Notes: a model not told the origin generated them from the letters alone. A stretch of 64,000 bases of DNA from Limosilactobacillus pontis (GCF_002940945.1 NZ_PNFV01000002.1:1-64000), one strand, 5' to 3'. Counted from the first letter of the stretch, positions 51,035 to 62,270 are shown. Numbers and translations are program-made.

Positions 51035-51487
51035 CTACTTTTCTGCAATGTGCACCCGAATCTCGGCACTTACTTCGGGGTGGAGCTTAATCGGCACGTT
51101 AACGTAGCCCAGGGCCTTAATTGGCGCCGCCAGTTCGATCTTGCGCTTATCAATCTTGACCTTGTACTGTTTCTGCAGAGCCGTGGCGATCTGCTTGGTG
51201 GAGATAGAGCCAAACATTCGACCGTCCGTGCCAGCCTTCCCGCTTAGCTCAACGACCGTCTTGTCGTCCTCTAGCACCTTCTTGAGCCGCTTAGCCTCTT
51301 CCAGTTCTGCGGCAGCGTGCTTGGCCTCAGCTCGTTGCTGACCAGCCAGCTGGCTCATTGCTGCCTTAGTGGCTTGCTTGGCCAGGCCACGCTTGATCAG
51401 GTAGTTCTGAGCATAGCCGTCGGGAACTTCCTTGACCTGACCGCGCTTGCCCCGGCCACGAACATCTTGCGTAAAAATAACTTTCAT
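51035..51487 (-). CDS. rplI: 50S ribosomal protein L9
   Basis: Two-domain ribosomal protein, 150 residues: an N-terminal RNA-binding domain (MKVIFTQDVRGRGKRGQVKE), a long connecting helix, and a C-terminal domain. The ATG at 51487 has AGGAG within the last codons of gdpP; the GTG three codons earlier is rejected. It lies five bases after gdpP and 48 before dnaB. Confidence 0.98.
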   Translation of the reverse strand: MKVIFTQDVRGRGKRGQVKEVPDGYAQNYLIKRGLAKQATKAAMSQLAGQQRAEAKHAAAELEEAKRLKKVLEDDKTVVELSGKAGTDGRMFGSISTKQIATALQKQYKVKIDKRKIELAAPIKALGYVNVPIKLHPEVSAEIRVHIAEK

Positions 51488-51492
51488 CTTAT

Positions 51493-53517
51493 TCACTCCT
51501 CTTCATCTTCCTGACTACTATTATCATCCGTCTTCGTCAGAAGATCAATTAATTCCTTTTTAACCTGGTCAACCTTCTGATCAGCAATCTGAGTAGCAGC
51601 GTTGGCTAGGTGGCCACCACCGCCCATCTGCTCCATGATGATCTGAACATTGACGTCACCGGCCGACCGGGCAGAAATCCCGACCTTGCCATCCGCACGC
51701 CGGGTGATAACGAATGAAGCTTCAACCCCTTCAACCTGGAGAAGCATGTCAGCCGCTTGAGCAGCCGTGACGGAATCATAGACCCGGTCGTCCTCACCGG
51801 CACAGATTGCAATCTGGTCGTTAATTATTGCCCGGGAAATCAAATGGTTGCGAGCCATGAAGCTTTGCGGGTCTTCTTTCATGAAGGACTGGATCATCAT
51901 CCCGTCAGCTCCGGCCGAACGCAGGTAGGAGGCAGCATCAAAGGTCCGCGTCCCAGCGCTCTTAGTGAAGGACTTCGTATCGATCTGGATCCCCGTCAGC
52001 ATCGTGGTAGCCTCAAGCTTATTTAACCCCTTACCTTCTCGTGGCTGGTATTCAAACATCTCGGTAATCAGCTCACATGTGGAGGAAGCATACGGTTCGA
52101 TGTAGACCAGAAGTGGGTTCTCAGGGAACTCCTCACCGCGCCGGTGGTGGTCGATGATCACCAGCCGGTTCTGCAACTGGTCGTATAATTCGGGCGAGAT
52201 GGTGATACTGCGCTTAGCGTGATCCACCATCACCAGCAGACTGTTGTCGGTGGCCCTCTCCAGGGCTTCGTTCGGCGTGATGATGTGATCTTTGATTGTC
52301 TGATAGTTGTCAATCTCGTTCATCAGACGTTGAATATCGGCGTGAGGATGCTCATCATCCACCACAATCCAGCATTCTTTACCATTCATTTCGGCAATCC
52401 GCCGAATTCCCAGACAAGCCCCCAGTGAATCCATATCGGGGTTATGGTGCCCCATGACGAAAAGCTGGTCTGCCTGGTTAATCAATTCCTGAAGGGCCTG
52501 ACTGATCATCCGTGCCCGAACCCGGGTCCGCTTCTCCATCGGGTTTGTCTTCCCTCCGTAGAAGCGGGCAGGCTGGTCTTTGGCTCGGACAACGACCTGG
52601 TCACCCCCACGGCCAAGCGCCAGGTCCAGGTTATTCTGTGCTGTGTCAGCCAGCTTGATGAGGTCGTTCTCAGCGTAGGCAATCCCCACACTGAGGGTAA
52701 CTGGAGAGTTGCGCTGGGAAGTACTCTGCCGAATAACGTCGAGGATCTTAAACTTCTTCTTTTCTAGTTCCGCTAACGAGCTTTGGTGCCCAATGATCAA
52801 ATAGTTGTCATCATCAATGATCTTCATCAAGAGATGGTTGTCACTGGCCCACTTACTGATCTCCGAGGTAACGTAGTTGTGCAGGTTGGAAACATCTGTA
52901 TCGCTCATCCCCTGAATCAGTTCATCGTAATTATCCAGGTAAATATTACCCAGGAAAATCTGCTCTTGACGATAGCGCCGTTCCACCGCCGCATACTTGC
53001 TGATGTCCAGCAGATAAGCCACGTGGTAGCGAGGCTGAACCAGAAATTCAAACTGATGGTCGCGCCAAGTAACAATCTGCGGTCCCGAATGATGGTTCCC
53101 ATCGTCAATCAGCTTTGCCAACTGGTCATCGACGCTGGCTACCGGCTTACCAACAACCTTTTCAAGCTTGAAGTAACGCGCCATGTAAGGGTTGATCCAC
53201 TCGATCTCTCGACGGTCATTTAGCATGATCATTCCCACTGGCATCTCTAGCAGGGCTTCCTGCTGACCATGCTGAATCTGGTAAGTCAAATGGTTCAAGT
53301 ACTCGTGGGTGTCGTTAACCAGCTGCCGAAGCCGGTGCAAACTAATGGTATTCCCGATGATTGCCAACACCAGCACCGTCAGACCGATCATCCAGTTGAA
53401 CATGAATGCCAGAACCAGGCTGATCACGGTCATACATAATAGGTAATAGACATTCCAGCGGACCGCTGGGTGTTTCAGATAAAACAACCAGTTTTCACGA
53501 CTGAAAAATTCACGCAT
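51493..53517 (-). CDS. gdpP: Cyclic-di-AMP phosphodiesterase GdpP
   Basis: Membrane enzyme that breaks c-di-AMP down to pApA, controlling osmotic and wall homeostasis. Two N-terminal helices lie at about 16-60, then a PAS-like domain, a degenerate GGDEF domain (the catalytic GGDEF loop is replaced, with LALGRGGDQ near it), and a DHH/DHHA1 catalytic part. The latter shows GHHNPDMDSLGACLG near 360 and VIIDHHRRGEE. The ATG at 53517 with GGAGG gives 674 residues, the family length. The long, GC-rich 5' region is described separately. Confidence 0.95.
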   Translation of the reverse strand: MREFFSRENWLFYLKHPAVRWNVYYLLCMTVISLVLAFMFNWMIGLTVLVLAIIGNTISLHRLRQLVNDTHEYLNHLTYQIQHGQQEALLEMPVGMIMLNDRREIEWINPYMARYFKLEKVVGKPVASVDDQLAKLIDDGNHHSGPQIVTWRDHQFEFLVQPRYHVAYLLDISKYAAVERRYRQEQIFLGNIYLDNYDELIQGMSDTDVSNLHNYVTSEISKWASDNHLLMKIIDDDNYLIIGHQSSLAELEKKKFKILDVIRQSTSQRNSPVTLSVGIAYAENDLIKLADTAQNNLDLALGRGGDQVVVRAKDQPARFYGGKTNPMEKRTRVRARMISQALQELINQADQLFVMGHHNPDMDSLGACLGIRRIAEMNGKECWIVVDDEHPHADIQRLMNEIDNYQTIKDHIITPNEALERATDNSLLVMVDHAKRSITISPELYDQLQNRLVIIDHHRRGEEFPENPLLVYIEPYASSTCELITEMFEYQPREGKGLNKLEATTMLTGIQIDTKSFTKSAGTRTFDAASYLRSAGADGMMIQSFMKEDPQSFMARNHLISRAIINDQIAICAGEDDRVYDSVTAAQAADMLLQVEGVEASFVITRRADGKVGISARSAGDVNVQIIMEQMGGGGHLANAATQIADQKVDQVKKELIDLLTKTDDNSSQEDEEE

Positions 53518-53783
53518 AATAATCCTCCCAAATCGGATTTTTTTGCCAATCTTTTTTGACTTTTTGAATATTATGATGCAGTTACGAGAAGCCAACAGGT
53601 TAACTTCTCGTCGCAAGCGGAGCATTATTGATTATAAATGAAGGCCGGCGCGACTAGCGCTAATCTCTGTCTTCAGCCAGCTATACCGGGCGCCGAAAAG
53701 TTTGCTTCTCCGCCGCTACTAATCGGATATTTCTATCATATCACACCGACCACTAAAAACGATCTTAATCGCTTAATCCTCCC
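53518..53783 (-). promoter_or_regulatory. Structured 5' region of gdpP
   Basis: No gene is seen in these 266 bases. ACGAGAAG (53584-53591) and CTTCTCGT (53604-53611) form an 8-bp hairpin. A GC-rich block at about 53640-53720 contains CGGCGC/GCGCCG inverted arms around TAGCGCTA. T-rich stretches lie on either side. I see no ydaO-type c-di-AMP riboswitch core. It may be an untranslated leader RNA. Confidence 0.4.
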
Positions 53784-54770
53784 CTAGTGAAACTTAAAAT
53801 CTTTCATAACAGGATCCGTTGCCTGCCGGGCTGCTTCCACATTATCAGGCTTGAAATAGACCCGCTCTGCGTTATTGCCCATTACGTCGGCTAACTCAGC
53901 CGGGGTAAAGATATCGGTGTGCTCTAGCCAAGTCGCCAGTTGATGGTAACTATTGAAAGTTGCAGACCACGGAGCGTCGCTACCCCAGATGATCCGCTTA
54001 GTTCCCAGTTTCTCTTTAGCGAGGCGGACAGCCCACTGGCTTCGTGGATAGGGGAAGTCATTATGTCCTTCACCTAGAATGTCCTGGATTGCCGAAATAT
54101 CAACACTGATGTTATTCAGCGGAACAAATTGTTCAAGAACATTCTTTAGCTGGACCGGATGCTTAGCGTCAGGGAAGGAAAGATGACAAACAACAAAGTC
54201 CAATTGCGGATAGCGGCGAGCTAGGTTAACAACTGCTTCCGGCTGGTAGCTGGTCTGGTTGGCGGCCCCGTAATCCACCGTCACCACGAACCCTGGATAG
54301 TCAGCTAGGTAGTGGAAAATCTGGGAAAACCGGTTGTCAATGTCGAGTCGGAATGGCCGGTGAAAACCATGCAGTCCTCCACCTTGGCTGATTTCAAACT
54401 TGATGGCCCGAAAACCCAAGTCCTCAACATAACGGTGCACGATTGCCATTGCCTGGTCAGTGAATGGATCAACAGCAAAAGCCCCAATGAACCGATCTGG
54501 ATAACGTTTGACTACCTGGTAGGTGTAATAATTTTGATAGCCATTCAGGGTTCCCTGAAGGATAACTGCCTTATCGATTTTCTCCTTATCCATAATTGAC
54601 AGATACTTCTCAGCCAAGAAATTGTCATCCCCCCAGCCGTCTGGGATCAATTTGATAATCTCGCCGTCATCCCAGATAGCGTAGCCATGGCCGAGCGGAC
54701 TAAGCCGCCCCTGCCCCTTAGATCCAGCCATTGTACGGACAAGGTGGATGTGACCTTCAATTTTGCGCAT
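53784..54770 (-). CDS. Amidohydrolase-family (TIM-barrel) metal-dependent hydrolase
   Basis: Member of the amidohydrolase 2 superfamily, related to ACMSD/gamma-resorcylate decarboxylase-type proteins, 328 residues. The N-terminal metal motif EGHIHL, the lysine/acid stretch FRAIKFEIS, VVCHLSFP and the late catalytic GSDAPWS are visible. The ATG at 54770 follows AGGAG and replaces a longer frame that would run through the rpsR terminator. It separates rpsR from gdpP, which are often neighbours without it. Substrate unknown. Confidence 0.82.
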   Translation of the reverse strand: MRKIEGHIHLVRTMAGSKGQGRLSPLGHGYAIWDDGEIIKLIPDGWGDDNFLAEKYLSIMDKEKIDKAVILQGTLNGYQNYYTYQVVKRYPDRFIGAFAVDPFTDQAMAIVHRYVEDLGFRAIKFEISQGGGLHGFHRPFRLDIDNRFSQIFHYLADYPGFVVTVDYGAANQTSYQPEAVVNLARRYPQLDFVVCHLSFPDAKHPVQLKNVLEQFVPLNNISVDISAIQDILGEGHNDFPYPRSQWAVRLAKEKLGTKRIIWGSDAPWSATFNSYHQLATWLEHTDIFTPAELADVMGNNAERVYFKPDNVEAARQATDPVMKDFKFH

Positions 54771-54797
54771 TTTACTGCTCCTTTCGATTGGCAACAC

Positions 54798-54834
54798 AAA
54801 AAAGCTTGCTTCACAGATGGAAGCAAGCTTTTTT
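54798..54834 (-). terminator. Terminator of the rpsF-ssb-rpsR operon
   Basis: AAAAAAGCTTGCTT (54798-54811) and AAGCAAGCTTTTTT (54821-54834) form a perfect stem with T-runs on both strands. Confidence 0.95.
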
Positions 54835-54843
54835 GATTTTGGA

Positions 54844-55080
54844 TTAGTCTTCAGCGACGAATGGCAGAAGACCCATGATCCGGGCACGCTTGATAGCGAC
54901 CGTTAACTTACGTTGGTTCTTAGCACTGGTCCCAGTGACCCGACGTGGTAAGATCTTACCACGTTCAGAGATGAAACGACGTAATAAATCAGTATCTTTG
55001 TAATCGATGTATTCGATGTGGTTTGCGGCGATGAAGTCGACTTTACGACGACGACGACCGCCCCGACGTTGTTGTGCCAT
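54844..55080 (-). CDS. rpsR: 30S ribosomal protein S18
   Basis: Small rRNA-binding protein of the platform that pairs with S6. It has 78 residues with a basic N-terminus ([12 protein letters not shown]) and the S18 signature [33 protein letters not shown]. It is the third gene of rpsF-ssb-rpsR. Only a Zn-free form is present (no Cys motif). Confidence 0.98.
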   Translation of the reverse strand: MAQQRRGGRRRRKVDFIAANHIEYIDYKDTDLLRRFISERGKILPRRVTGTSAKNQRKLTVAIKRARIMGLLPFVAED

Positions 55081-55108
55081 GAAATTACCCTCCTATCTGG
55101 CAAAAATT

Positions 55109-55699
55109 TTAGAATGGTAAATCGTCATCAGAGATCTCAGTCGATTGGTCCCCACTATCGCTGTTGTTGGAGAATGGGTTGGCTGAGCTATTCTGACCGG
55201 CACCGAAGTTCGACGCCCCGGCATCGGTTGACGACTTAGATTGAGGAGCATTGTTAGTCGATTGCGGCTGATTATTGCCGTATTGACCCTGTTGACCACC
55301 GAATGGGGCCTGGTTGCCAAACGACTGTTGGTTGCCGTTGTTGAATGGTTGTTGACCACCCTGGTTCATTCCGCCATTTTGCCGGGGCTCGAGCAGGGCG
55401 AAGTTATCAACCACAACTTCGGTTACATATACCCGTTGCCCTTGTTGGTTCTCATAGTTCCGGGTTTGAATCCGGCCATCGAGTCCCACCAAAGAGCCCT
55501 TGTGGGTAAAGTTGCTGAAGTTCTCGGCAGATTTACGCCAGATAACACAGTTGATGAAGTCCGCATCCCGGTCACCATTTTGGTTCCGGAATTGCCGATC
55601 AACCGCAAGCGTAAATGAGACTACTGCAGTACCGCTGGTAGTGTATCGCAACTCAGGATCTCGCGTTAAGCGTCCAGTCAAGACTGCACGATTAATCAT
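55109..55699 (-). CDS. ssb: Single-stranded DNA-binding protein
   Basis: Essential ssDNA-binding OB-fold protein, 196 residues. The OB fold occupies residues 1-105 ([19 protein letters not shown]). It is followed by a Gln/Asn/Gly-rich disordered linker and the acidic tip DDDLPF, which recruits partner proteins. AGGAG precedes the ATG. It sits between rpsF and rpsR as in most Firmicutes. Confidence 0.98.
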   Translation of the reverse strand: MINRAVLTGRLTRDPELRYTTSGTAVVSFTLAVDRQFRNQNGDRDADFINCVIWRKSAENFSNFTHKGSLVGLDGRIQTRNYENQQGQRVYVTEVVVDNFALLEPRQNGGMNQGGQQPFNNGNQQSFGNQAPFGGQQGQYGNNQPQSTNNAPQSKSSTDAGASNFGAGQNSSANPFSNNSDSGDQSTEISDDDLPF

Positions 55700-55736
55700 T
55701 CGATCGTACTCCTCTCTATTTACATTGACGATCTAA

Positions 55737-56033
55737 TTAAGCATCAAGCTTAACGATCATGTGACGTAGGATATCGTCGTTGAACTTAGCTAAACGGTCA
55801 AATTCGTTTAATGCTTCGTCAGTGTTGGTGGTCAGAGTAACCACGTGGTAAGTACCTTCAGTGTACTTTTCGATTGGGTAAGCGAAGCGACGCGTTGACC
55901 AATCCTTTGATTCAGCGACATCTGCACCATTGTCCGTCAGAACCTTGTCAAACCGGTCAACCAGTTCGCTCTTGGCTGATTCTTCGATGTCAGGACGAAT
56001 GATGTAAGTAATTTCATATTTACGTGTTTCCAT
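55737..56033 (-). CDS. rpsF: 30S ribosomal protein S6
   Basis: Platform ribosomal protein of 98 residues that binds S18. It starts [15 protein letters not shown] and has the conserved [20 protein letters not shown] core. AAGGAGGTG lies just before the ATG. It is first of the rpsF-ssb-rpsR operon. Confidence 0.98.
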   Translation of the reverse strand: METRKYEITYIIRPDIEESAKSELVDRFDKVLTDNGADVAESKDWSTRRFAYPIEKYTEGTYHVVTLTTNTDEALNEFDRLAKFNDDILRHMIVKLDA

Positions 56034-56151
56034 GAATGTTACACCTCCTTATGGACTCTGGCTCTTCTAAAATTTAGAAGAACAAGGAGAGTAGACGTCT
56101 GTACGTATACTCACAGATATAAAATATAGCATATACTAGGCTTAAAAACAA
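56034..56151 (-). promoter_or_regulatory. Promoter and leader of rpsF
   Basis: On the minus strand TTGTTT (56146-56151) and TATATT (56123-56128) are 17 bases apart. The leader of about 80 bases contains the hairpin TTCTAAA/TTTAGAA close to the RBS. S6-S18 autoregulation of this operon is known in several bacteria, but its diagnostic motif cannot be confirmed here. Confidence 0.6.
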
Positions 56152-56166
56152 GAAACAAATAACTAG

Positions 56167-56217
56167 AAATCCTGAGAGTTGCGCTCTATTAATATAATAC
56201 GCAAGTTCTCAGGATTT
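56167..56217 (-). terminator. Probable terminator between gyrA and rpsF
   Basis: AAATCCTGAGA (56167-56177) pairs with TCTCAGGATTT (56207-56217), with inner GCG/CGC pairs. The T run is better on the + strand; still, it is the only hairpin after the gyrA stop. Confidence 0.65.
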
Positions 56218-56240
56218 TTATCTTAAATTAGTTAATTTTA

Positions 56241-58745
56241 TTAATGGTCTTCCGTCTTGGCAGGTGTCTGATCTGTTTCTGGCTGATCAGACTTTTCATC
56301 TTCATCGTCTTCCTTTTCGACCTTGGCCATCGTTGCCACCTTGGTTCCCTTGTCCATCTTGATCAAGTGGACACCAACGGCGGAACGACCAGTCTGGGAG
56401 ACGGTCTCGATGCCAAAGCGGATAATGACCCCGCGGTCGGTGACCAGCATGATGTCCTCGTCACCAGCAACCGTGGTCAGTCCAACCAGCGGACCGTTCT
56501 TAACCGTCACGTTGACTGTCTTGACGCCGAGACCGCCACGACCCTTAATCGGGTACTCAGTGGCTGGGGTTTGCTTCCCAAAGCCGTTCTCACTGATAAC
56601 CAGCACGTTACCATCCTTCTTCAGCGGGGCCGCACCAATCACGTAGTCTTCATCACGCAACCGGATTCCACGAACCCCGGCAGCTGACCGACCCATTGAC
56701 CGAACCACATCAGAGTTAAAACTCAGGGCGTAACCGTTGTGGGTTCCAATGATCATTGGCTGGCCATCCTTAATGACATTGACGTTGATCAGTTCGTCAC
56801 CATCGTGGAGGTTGATAGCCTTTAGACCGTTGCTCCGGATGTTCTTGAACTCTGGAACCGGTGTCCGCTTAACCGTCCCCTGCTTAGTCGTGAAGAAGAG
56901 GAACTTGTCATCGTCGTTAGCCGCATGGGAGACGTTAATGACCGCACTGATCTTCTCCTTATTGTTAATTCCCAATAGGTTGATGATCGGAATTCCCTGG
57001 GCAGCCCGGCCATATTCAGGAACCTCGTAACCCTTCATAGAGAAGACCTTCCCGGAGTTCGTGAAGAAGAGCAGGAGATCGTGGGTCGAACTGGAAATCA
57101 GCTGTTCGATGAAGTCGTCCTTGTGAACGCCCATTCCCTTAACACCACGGCCACCACGGTGCTGGGACTTAAACTCATCGACCGGGAGACGCTTAATGTA
57201 GCCATTGTGGGTGAGCGTGACAATGATGTCTTCTTCCTCGATCAAGTCTTCATCCTCAATGTTGGTGATGTCACCAACCTGGAGCTCGGTCCGCCGCTTG
57301 TCGCCAAACTTACGCTGGATCTCTAGCAGCTCGTCATAGATGATCTGGTGGATCCGCTCATCATGAGCCAAGATGTCCTTGTAGTCGGCAATGGCATCCA
57401 TCAGCTTCTTATATTCAGCCTCGATCTTTTCACGCTCCAGACCAGTCAACCGAACCAGCCGCATATCTAGGATGGCCTGGGACTGACGGTCAGACAGGCC
57501 ATAGTTCTGCATCAGCTCGCCCTTGGCGATTTCACTGGTCTGGGAATTACGGATGATCTTGATGATCTCGTCGATGTGGTCAAGAGCAATCCGCAAACCG
57601 GCAACGATGTGGGCCCGATTCTGCGCCTTCTTCAGGTCAAACTCGGTCCGTCGCCGAACAACGTTTTCCTGGTGTTCCAGGTAGAACTGAAGAATCTGCT
57701 TAAGACTCAGGATCTTCGGCGCCCCATTGACGATCGCCAGCATATTAAAGTTGAAGGTTGTCTGCATCAGAGTCATCTTGTAAAGGTTGTTCAAGATGAC
57801 CTCAGCGCTGGCATCCCGGCGAACATCAATCACGATCCGCATCCCATCCCGGTCGGTTTCATCATTGATGTCGGTGATCCCTTCGATCTCCTTGTTCCGG
57901 GCCAGCTCAGCGATTCGCTCGATCAGTTTGGCCTTATTGACCATATATGGAATCTCATGAACAATGATTTGCTGTTTGCCATTCTTCTGTTCCTCGATGT
58001 CGACTTTGGCCCGCACGATGATCGTACCTCGACCAGTCTCATAAGCCTTCCGAATTCCGGACTTGCCCATGACAACCCCACCGGTTGGGAAGTCTGGTCC
58101 TGGTAGCACCTTCATCAGGTCCTCCGTGGTGGCGTCAGGATTATCCATCAGCATATGAATAGCCGAGATGACCTCACCCAGGTTATGGGTTGGAATGTTC
58201 GTCGCCATCCCAACGGCAATCCCAGAGGCCCCATTGACCAGCAGGTTCGGGAAACGAGCCGGCAGGACGTCTGGCTCCTTCTCCGTGCCATCGTAGTTCG
58301 GGTGGAAGTCCACGGTATCCTTGTTAATGTCGCGTAGCATCTCCACCGCGATCTTGCTCATTTTCGCCTCGGTATAACGCATGGCGGCGGCGCTATCACC
58401 GTCGACCGATCCAAAGTTACCATGGCCGTCAACCAGCATATAACGGTAACTAAAATCCTGCGCCATCCGAACCAGTCCTTCATAGATTGAGGAGTCACCA
58501 TGGGGGTGGAACTTCCCCATGACATCCCCGACAATCCGGGCTGACTTCTTATACGGCTTGTCCGGGGTTACCCCCAGTTCGTTCATCCCATATAGGATCC
58601 GCCGCTGAACCGGCTTTAATCCATCACGTACGTCCGGTAAGGCCCGGGAGACGATGACACTCATGGCATAGTCCAAAAATGAATTCTTCATTTGGCTCGT
58701 TAGTTTGACGTCCGTAATCCGGTTTGACATATTTTCTTCAGCCAA
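56241..58745 (-). CDS. gyrA: DNA gyrase subunit A
   Basis: Breakage-reunion subunit of gyrase, 834 residues. The catalytic tyrosine is Y124 in AMRYTEAKM. The quinolone region [13 protein letters not shown] has S85 and E89, the usual susceptible forms. The GyrA box is seen as [11 protein letters not shown], and the six-bladed C-terminal domain ends in an acidic tail. The start is TTG at 58745: GGAGG lies 7 bases before it, whereas the next ATG is 15 bases further in with no RBS of its own. Confidence 0.98.
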   Translation of the reverse strand: MAEENMSNRITDVKLTSQMKNSFLDYAMSVIVSRALPDVRDGLKPVQRRILYGMNELGVTPDKPYKKSARIVGDVMGKFHPHGDSSIYEGLVRMAQDFSYRYMLVDGHGNFGSVDGDSAAAMRYTEAKMSKIAVEMLRDINKDTVDFHPNYDGTEKEPDVLPARFPNLLVNGASGIAVGMATNIPTHNLGEVISAIHMLMDNPDATTEDLMKVLPGPDFPTGGVVMGKSGIRKAYETGRGTIIVRAKVDIEEQKNGKQQIIVHEIPYMVNKAKLIERIAELARNKEIEGITDINDETDRDGMRIVIDVRRDASAEVILNNLYKMTLMQTTFNFNMLAIVNGAPKILSLKQILQFYLEHQENVVRRRTEFDLKKAQNRAHIVAGLRIALDHIDEIIKIIRNSQTSEIAKGELMQNYGLSDRQSQAILDMRLVRLTGLEREKIEAEYKKLMDAIADYKDILAHDERIHQIIYDELLEIQRKFGDKRRTELQVGDITNIEDEDLIEEEDIIVTLTHNGYIKRLPVDEFKSQHRGGRGVKGMGVHKDDFIEQLISSSTHDLLLFFTNSGKVFSMKGYEVPEYGRAAQGIPIINLLGINNKEKISAVINVSHAANDDDKFLFFTTKQGTVKRTPVPEFKNIRSNGLKAINLHDGDELINVNVIKDGQPMIIGTHNGYALSFNSDVVRSMGRSAAGVRGIRLRDEDYVIGAAPLKKDGNVLVISENGFGKQTPATEYPIKGRGGLGVKTVNVTVKNGPLVGLTTVAGDEDIMLVTDRGVIIRFGIETVSQTGRSAVGVHLIKMDKGTKVATMAKVEKEDDEDEKSDQPETDQTPAKTEDH

Positions 58746-58777
58746 TTCCGCTCCTCCTTTTTAATTTTTGGTGTTAT

Positions 58778-60724
58778 TTACAGGTCCAGGTTTTCAACAA
58801 ACTTGGCATTTTGCTCAATAAAGTCCCGCCGTGGACCAACCTTGGTTCCCATCAGCATTGGAAAAATCTCATCCGCCTGCTTAGCATCGTCCAGCTGGAC
58901 TCGAAGCAGGTGCCGATTCTCGGGGTCCATCGTGGTCTCCCACAGCTGTTCAGCATCCATTTCACCAAGCCCCTTGTATCGTTGAATAACCGGCTTCGGA
59001 CTCGGCTGCAGGGAATTGACAACCCGTTCTAGCTCCTCGTCGGATTCAATGTACTTGACGAACTTGCCTTGGCGAACCTGATACAACGGTGGCTGAGCGA
59101 TATAGACGTAGCCGTGAGTAATCATCGGTTTCATGAACCGGTAGAACAGAGTCAAAAGCAGTGTCCGAATGTGGGCACCGTCGACATCGGCATCGGTCAT
59201 GATTATCAGCTTGTGGTAATTGGCCTTGGTAATGTCAAAGTCATCACCGAAACCGGTACCCAGTGCCGTGAAGAGGGAACGAATTTCATCATTGGCCAGA
59301 ACCCGGTCCAGGGTAGCCTTCTCAACATTTAAAATCTTCCCCCGAATCGGCAGAATCGCCTGGGTCAGTCGTGACCGTCCCTGCTTGGCAGAACCACCGG
59401 CAGAATCCCCCTCGACGATGAATAATTCGGAAATATTCGGATCCTTGCTGGTATTATCTGCCAATTTCCCAGGCAGGTTAGAGATTTCTAGGCCGCTCTT
59501 CTTCCGGGTAACCTCCCGGGCACGCTTGGCAGCAACTCGAGCCTTAGAGGCTAACTGCCCCTTCTCGATAATCTGCTTAGCCTCATCCGGGTGCTCCATC
59601 AAGAAGCGATTGAAAGTTTCAGCGAAGATGTGATCGGTAGCTGTCCGGGCATCGGAGTTCCCCAATTTGGTCTTCGTCTGGCCCTCAAACTGTGGATCGG
59701 GGTGCTTAATGGAAACCACCGCAATCAGCCCTTCACGAACATCATCCCCAGACAGGGTTTCGTTGCTTTTAAGAGCCCCGCTCTTGTGACCGTAGTCGTT
59801 GATAACCCGGGTCAGGGCCATCTTAAACCCTGTCTCATGGGTCCCACCTTCGTAGGTGTGGATGTTGTTGGTAAAGGTCAACAGCTCGCTGCGGTAGCCG
59901 TTAATGTATTGAAGAGAAACCTCTACCGTAATGTTGTTCTCTTTTCCCTCGACGTAGATTGGTGGATCAAAAAGGACTTCCCGACCATGGTTAAGGTATT
60001 CAACGTAGTGGCGAATCCCACCCTCATAGTGGAATTCCTGACGCTTGGAGTCTTCGTCCCGCTTATCCTCAATGGTGATCTTCAAGCCCTTGTTTAAGAA
60101 GGCCAATTCACGCAAGCGATCGGTCAGTGTCTTGATGTTGTAGGTCGTGGTCTCGCGGAAAATATCCGGGTCCGGCTTAAAGTGAACCGTAGTCCCATGA
60201 ACTTCCTCGGGCAGCCCCTCGTCGATTACCTTCATCGGCGTCTTTACGTGACCATGATCGAAGTCCATGTAGTAACGTTTGCCTTGCCGAGCAACTTTGA
60301 CATCCAGCTCGGTAGACAGGGCATTAACGACGGAGGCCCCTACACCGTGCAGACCACCGGAGACCTTGTAGCCGCCACCGCCAAACTTACCACCAGCGTG
60401 GAGAACCGTAAAAACCGTTTCCAGGGCGGGCTTGCCAGTTTCCTTCTGAGTATCAACTGGGATCCCCCGTCCGTTATCACGGACAGTGATGCTGTTATCG
60501 GGTTCAACTTCGACATTGATCTCAGTACAGAAGCCTGCCAGGGCTTCATCAATCCCGTTATCGACAATTTCCCAAACAAGGTGGTGTAATCCTTGTGCAG
60601 ATGTCGACCCAATGTACATCCCGGGACGCTTACGAACCGCATCTAGTCCCTTTAGAACCTGAATCTGACTGGCATCGTATTCGCTTGCCAACTCCGCCTT
60701 TGTTTCCTTGTGCTCGTCGCTCAC
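58778..60724 (-). CDS. gyrB: DNA gyrase subunit B
   Basis: ATPase subunit of gyrase, 648 residues. GHKL ATPase motifs are [21 protein letters not shown] and [14 protein letters not shown]. The Toprim domain has [13 protein letters not shown] and [14 protein letters not shown]. The start is GTG at 60724, whose first base is the last base of the recF TAG stop, a coupled one-base overlap. Confidence 0.98.
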   Translation of the reverse strand: MSDEHKETKAELASEYDASQIQVLKGLDAVRKRPGMYIGSTSAQGLHHLVWEIVDNGIDEALAGFCTEINVEVEPDNSITVRDNGRGIPVDTQKETGKPALETVFTVLHAGGKFGGGGYKVSGGLHGVGASVVNALSTELDVKVARQGKRYYMDFDHGHVKTPMKVIDEGLPEEVHGTTVHFKPDPDIFRETTTYNIKTLTDRLRELAFLNKGLKITIEDKRDEDSKRQEFHYEGGIRHYVEYLNHGREVLFDPPIYVEGKENNITVEVSLQYINGYRSELLTFTNNIHTYEGGTHETGFKMALTRVINDYGHKSGALKSNETLSGDDVREGLIAVVSIKHPDPQFEGQTKTKLGNSDARTATDHIFAETFNRFLMEHPDEAKQIIEKGQLASKARVAAKRAREVTRKKSGLEISNLPGKLADNTSKDPNISELFIVEGDSAGGSAKQGRSRLTQAILPIRGKILNVEKATLDRVLANDEIRSLFTALGTGFGDDFDITKANYHKLIIMTDADVDGAHIRTLLLTLFYRFMKPMITHGYVYIAQPPLYQVRQGKFVKYIESDEELERVVNSLQPSPKPVIQRYKGLGEMDAEQLWETTMDPENRHLLRVQLDDAKQADEIFPMLMGTKVGPRRDFIEQNAKFVENLDL

Positions 60725-61845
60725 TATGCTTCCTCCTTGTTCAAAGTGCCATGCTTAATCTCAAAAATCGTTGGTTCCTTAATCAGCTGCCGTGCTACAT
60801 CACTCAGGCTGGTGGTGGTCAAAAAGGTCTGAACCTTATCCTGAATCGCCGTCAGCAGGTGGGTCTGGCGGACCGGATCAAGTTCCGATAAGACGTCATC
60901 TAAGAGTAGCAGCGGGTACTCGCCCGTTTGCTCCTTCATCAAGTCGATCTCCGCCAGTTTGACTGACAAGGCAGTCGTGCGTTGTTGCCCCTGGGAACCA
61001 AAGGCCTGAATATTCTTGCCGTTAACCATGAAACGAATATCGTCGCGCTGGGGGCCATACATTGTAGTCCCCTGATCGATCTCACGGTCTTGGTTGGCTT
61101 GATAGAGGCCCAACAGCTCTTGATAGGCCTGGTCAACCGTTGTCTTGTCACCCACCTTTACCTGAGTCACGTAAGCCAGGTGAAGTTTTTCCTGGTTGAG
61201 TGAGATCTGGTAGTGCAGATCGGCTGCCCACTTCTCCAAATGCTGCAAAAAATGATGCCGAGCAACGATTACCTCGGCACCATATGCTGCCAGCTGATCT
61301 GACAGAACCGTGAGCAGCACCCGATCATGCTGCTGACCGTACTTCAGCTGTTTCAAGTACTTATTGCGTTGACGCAGGAGTGTACGGAACTGGCTTGCGT
61401 CGTACAGGTACTTACTGCTCATCTGGCTGAATTCCATATCCATGAAACGGCGCCGAATCGCTGGCGCCCCTTTTACTAACGAGAGATCCTCGGGGGCAAA
61501 GAGAATAGTATTCAGCTGACCAATATATTGGCCAAGGCGTGCCTGCTCAAGATGGTTGACCTTGGCCTTCTTACCGTTCTTGGTAAATTGCAACTCCAGT
61601 GGAACCTTGCCCGTCGCTTTTTGCACCACCCCGCTGATAGCGGCCGATTGCTGCTGCCAATTGATCAGCTCCCGGTCGTTGCTGGTCCGATGACTTCGCG
61701 TCAACGACAGGGCATAAATAGCCTCCAGCATATTGGTCTTTCCCTGAGCGTTACGCCCAATCAAAACGTTAATCCCGGGAGCAAAGTTAACGGTCAGATC
61801 CTGATAGTTTCTGAAGTTATGTAACCGTAGTTCCGTCAGAATCAT
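60724..61845 (-). CDS. recF: DNA replication and repair protein RecF
   Basis: SMC-like ATPase that loads RecA onto gapped DNA, 373 residues. Walker A is [11 protein letters not shown] at 30-40, the ABC signature [18 protein letters not shown] near 285 and Walker [13 protein letters not shown] near 318. It lies nine bases after the S4-domain gene and overlaps gyrB by one base. Confidence 0.97.
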   Translation of the reverse strand: MILTELRLHNFRNYQDLTVNFAPGINVLIGRNAQGKTNMLEAIYALSLTRSHRTSNDRELINWQQQSAAISGVVQKATGKVPLELQFTKNGKKAKVNHLEQARLGQYIGQLNTILFAPEDLSLVKGAPAIRRRFMDMEFSQMSSKYLYDASQFRTLLRQRNKYLKQLKYGQQHDRVLLTVLSDQLAAYGAEVIVARHHFLQHLEKWAADLHYQISLNQEKLHLAYVTQVKVGDKTTVDQAYQELLGLYQANQDREIDQGTTMYGPQRDDIRFMVNGKNIQAFGSQGQQRTTALSVKLAEIDLMKEQTGEYPLLLLDDVLSELDPVRQTHLLTAIQDKVQTFLTTTSLSDVARQLIKEPTIFEIKHGTLNKEEA

Positions 61846-61854
61846 CGCTGACGC

Positions 61855-62076
61855 CTACTTACCCTTAATAACCAGAGTCGGATAATCCGGTAAGACAACT
61901 TGATCGTCAGGATAAAGTTTACGGCCCCGCCGATCATCTGACTCACCATTGACGAGGACCCGATTTTCCTTCAAGTACCACTTAGCAGCGCCACCGGTGG
62001 GAATAATTCCTTCTTCTTTCAGTAATTGACCGAGCGTGATGAACGGTCGATCAATCATTATTTGCTTGTCTTCCAC
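61855..62076 (-). CDS. yaaA: S4-domain RNA-binding protein YaaA/RlbA
   Basis: A 73-residue S4-like protein found between dnaN and recF in most Firmicutes. It has the S4 core (LGQLLKEEGIIPTGGAAKWYLKENRVLVNGE) and a basic end. Ribosome-related binding is suggested for the family. The start is GTG at 62076, six bases after AGGTGA. Confidence 0.93.
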   Translation of the reverse strand: MEDKQIMIDRPFITLGQLLKEEGIIPTGGAAKWYLKENRVLVNGESDDRRGRKLYPDDQVVLPDYPTLVIKGK

Positions 62077-62270
62077 ACTAATTCACCTACTTTACTTATT
62101 TTATTATACCACAATTGGTCATTAAATAGGCGTTAACAGCCAATCTCAGCCCGTTAGTACCCTTTGAGGCATTTTTATCAAAAACACTTTTGAAATGATT
62201 AGCGGACCAATCAAGCCACTTTTCGTCACTTTTACCCTCTTAAAAATTACTCGACGTGACAAACAAAAAA

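Noticed and set aside
53518..53783. ydaO-type c-di-AMP riboswitch before gdpP
   Set aside because: The conserved GGGGGACCCA-type core is not present on the transcribed strand.
54903..55103. Alternative frames within rpsR and ssb
   Set aside because: Both true genes have strong RBS, full conserved domains and the canonical order; overlapping frames have neither.
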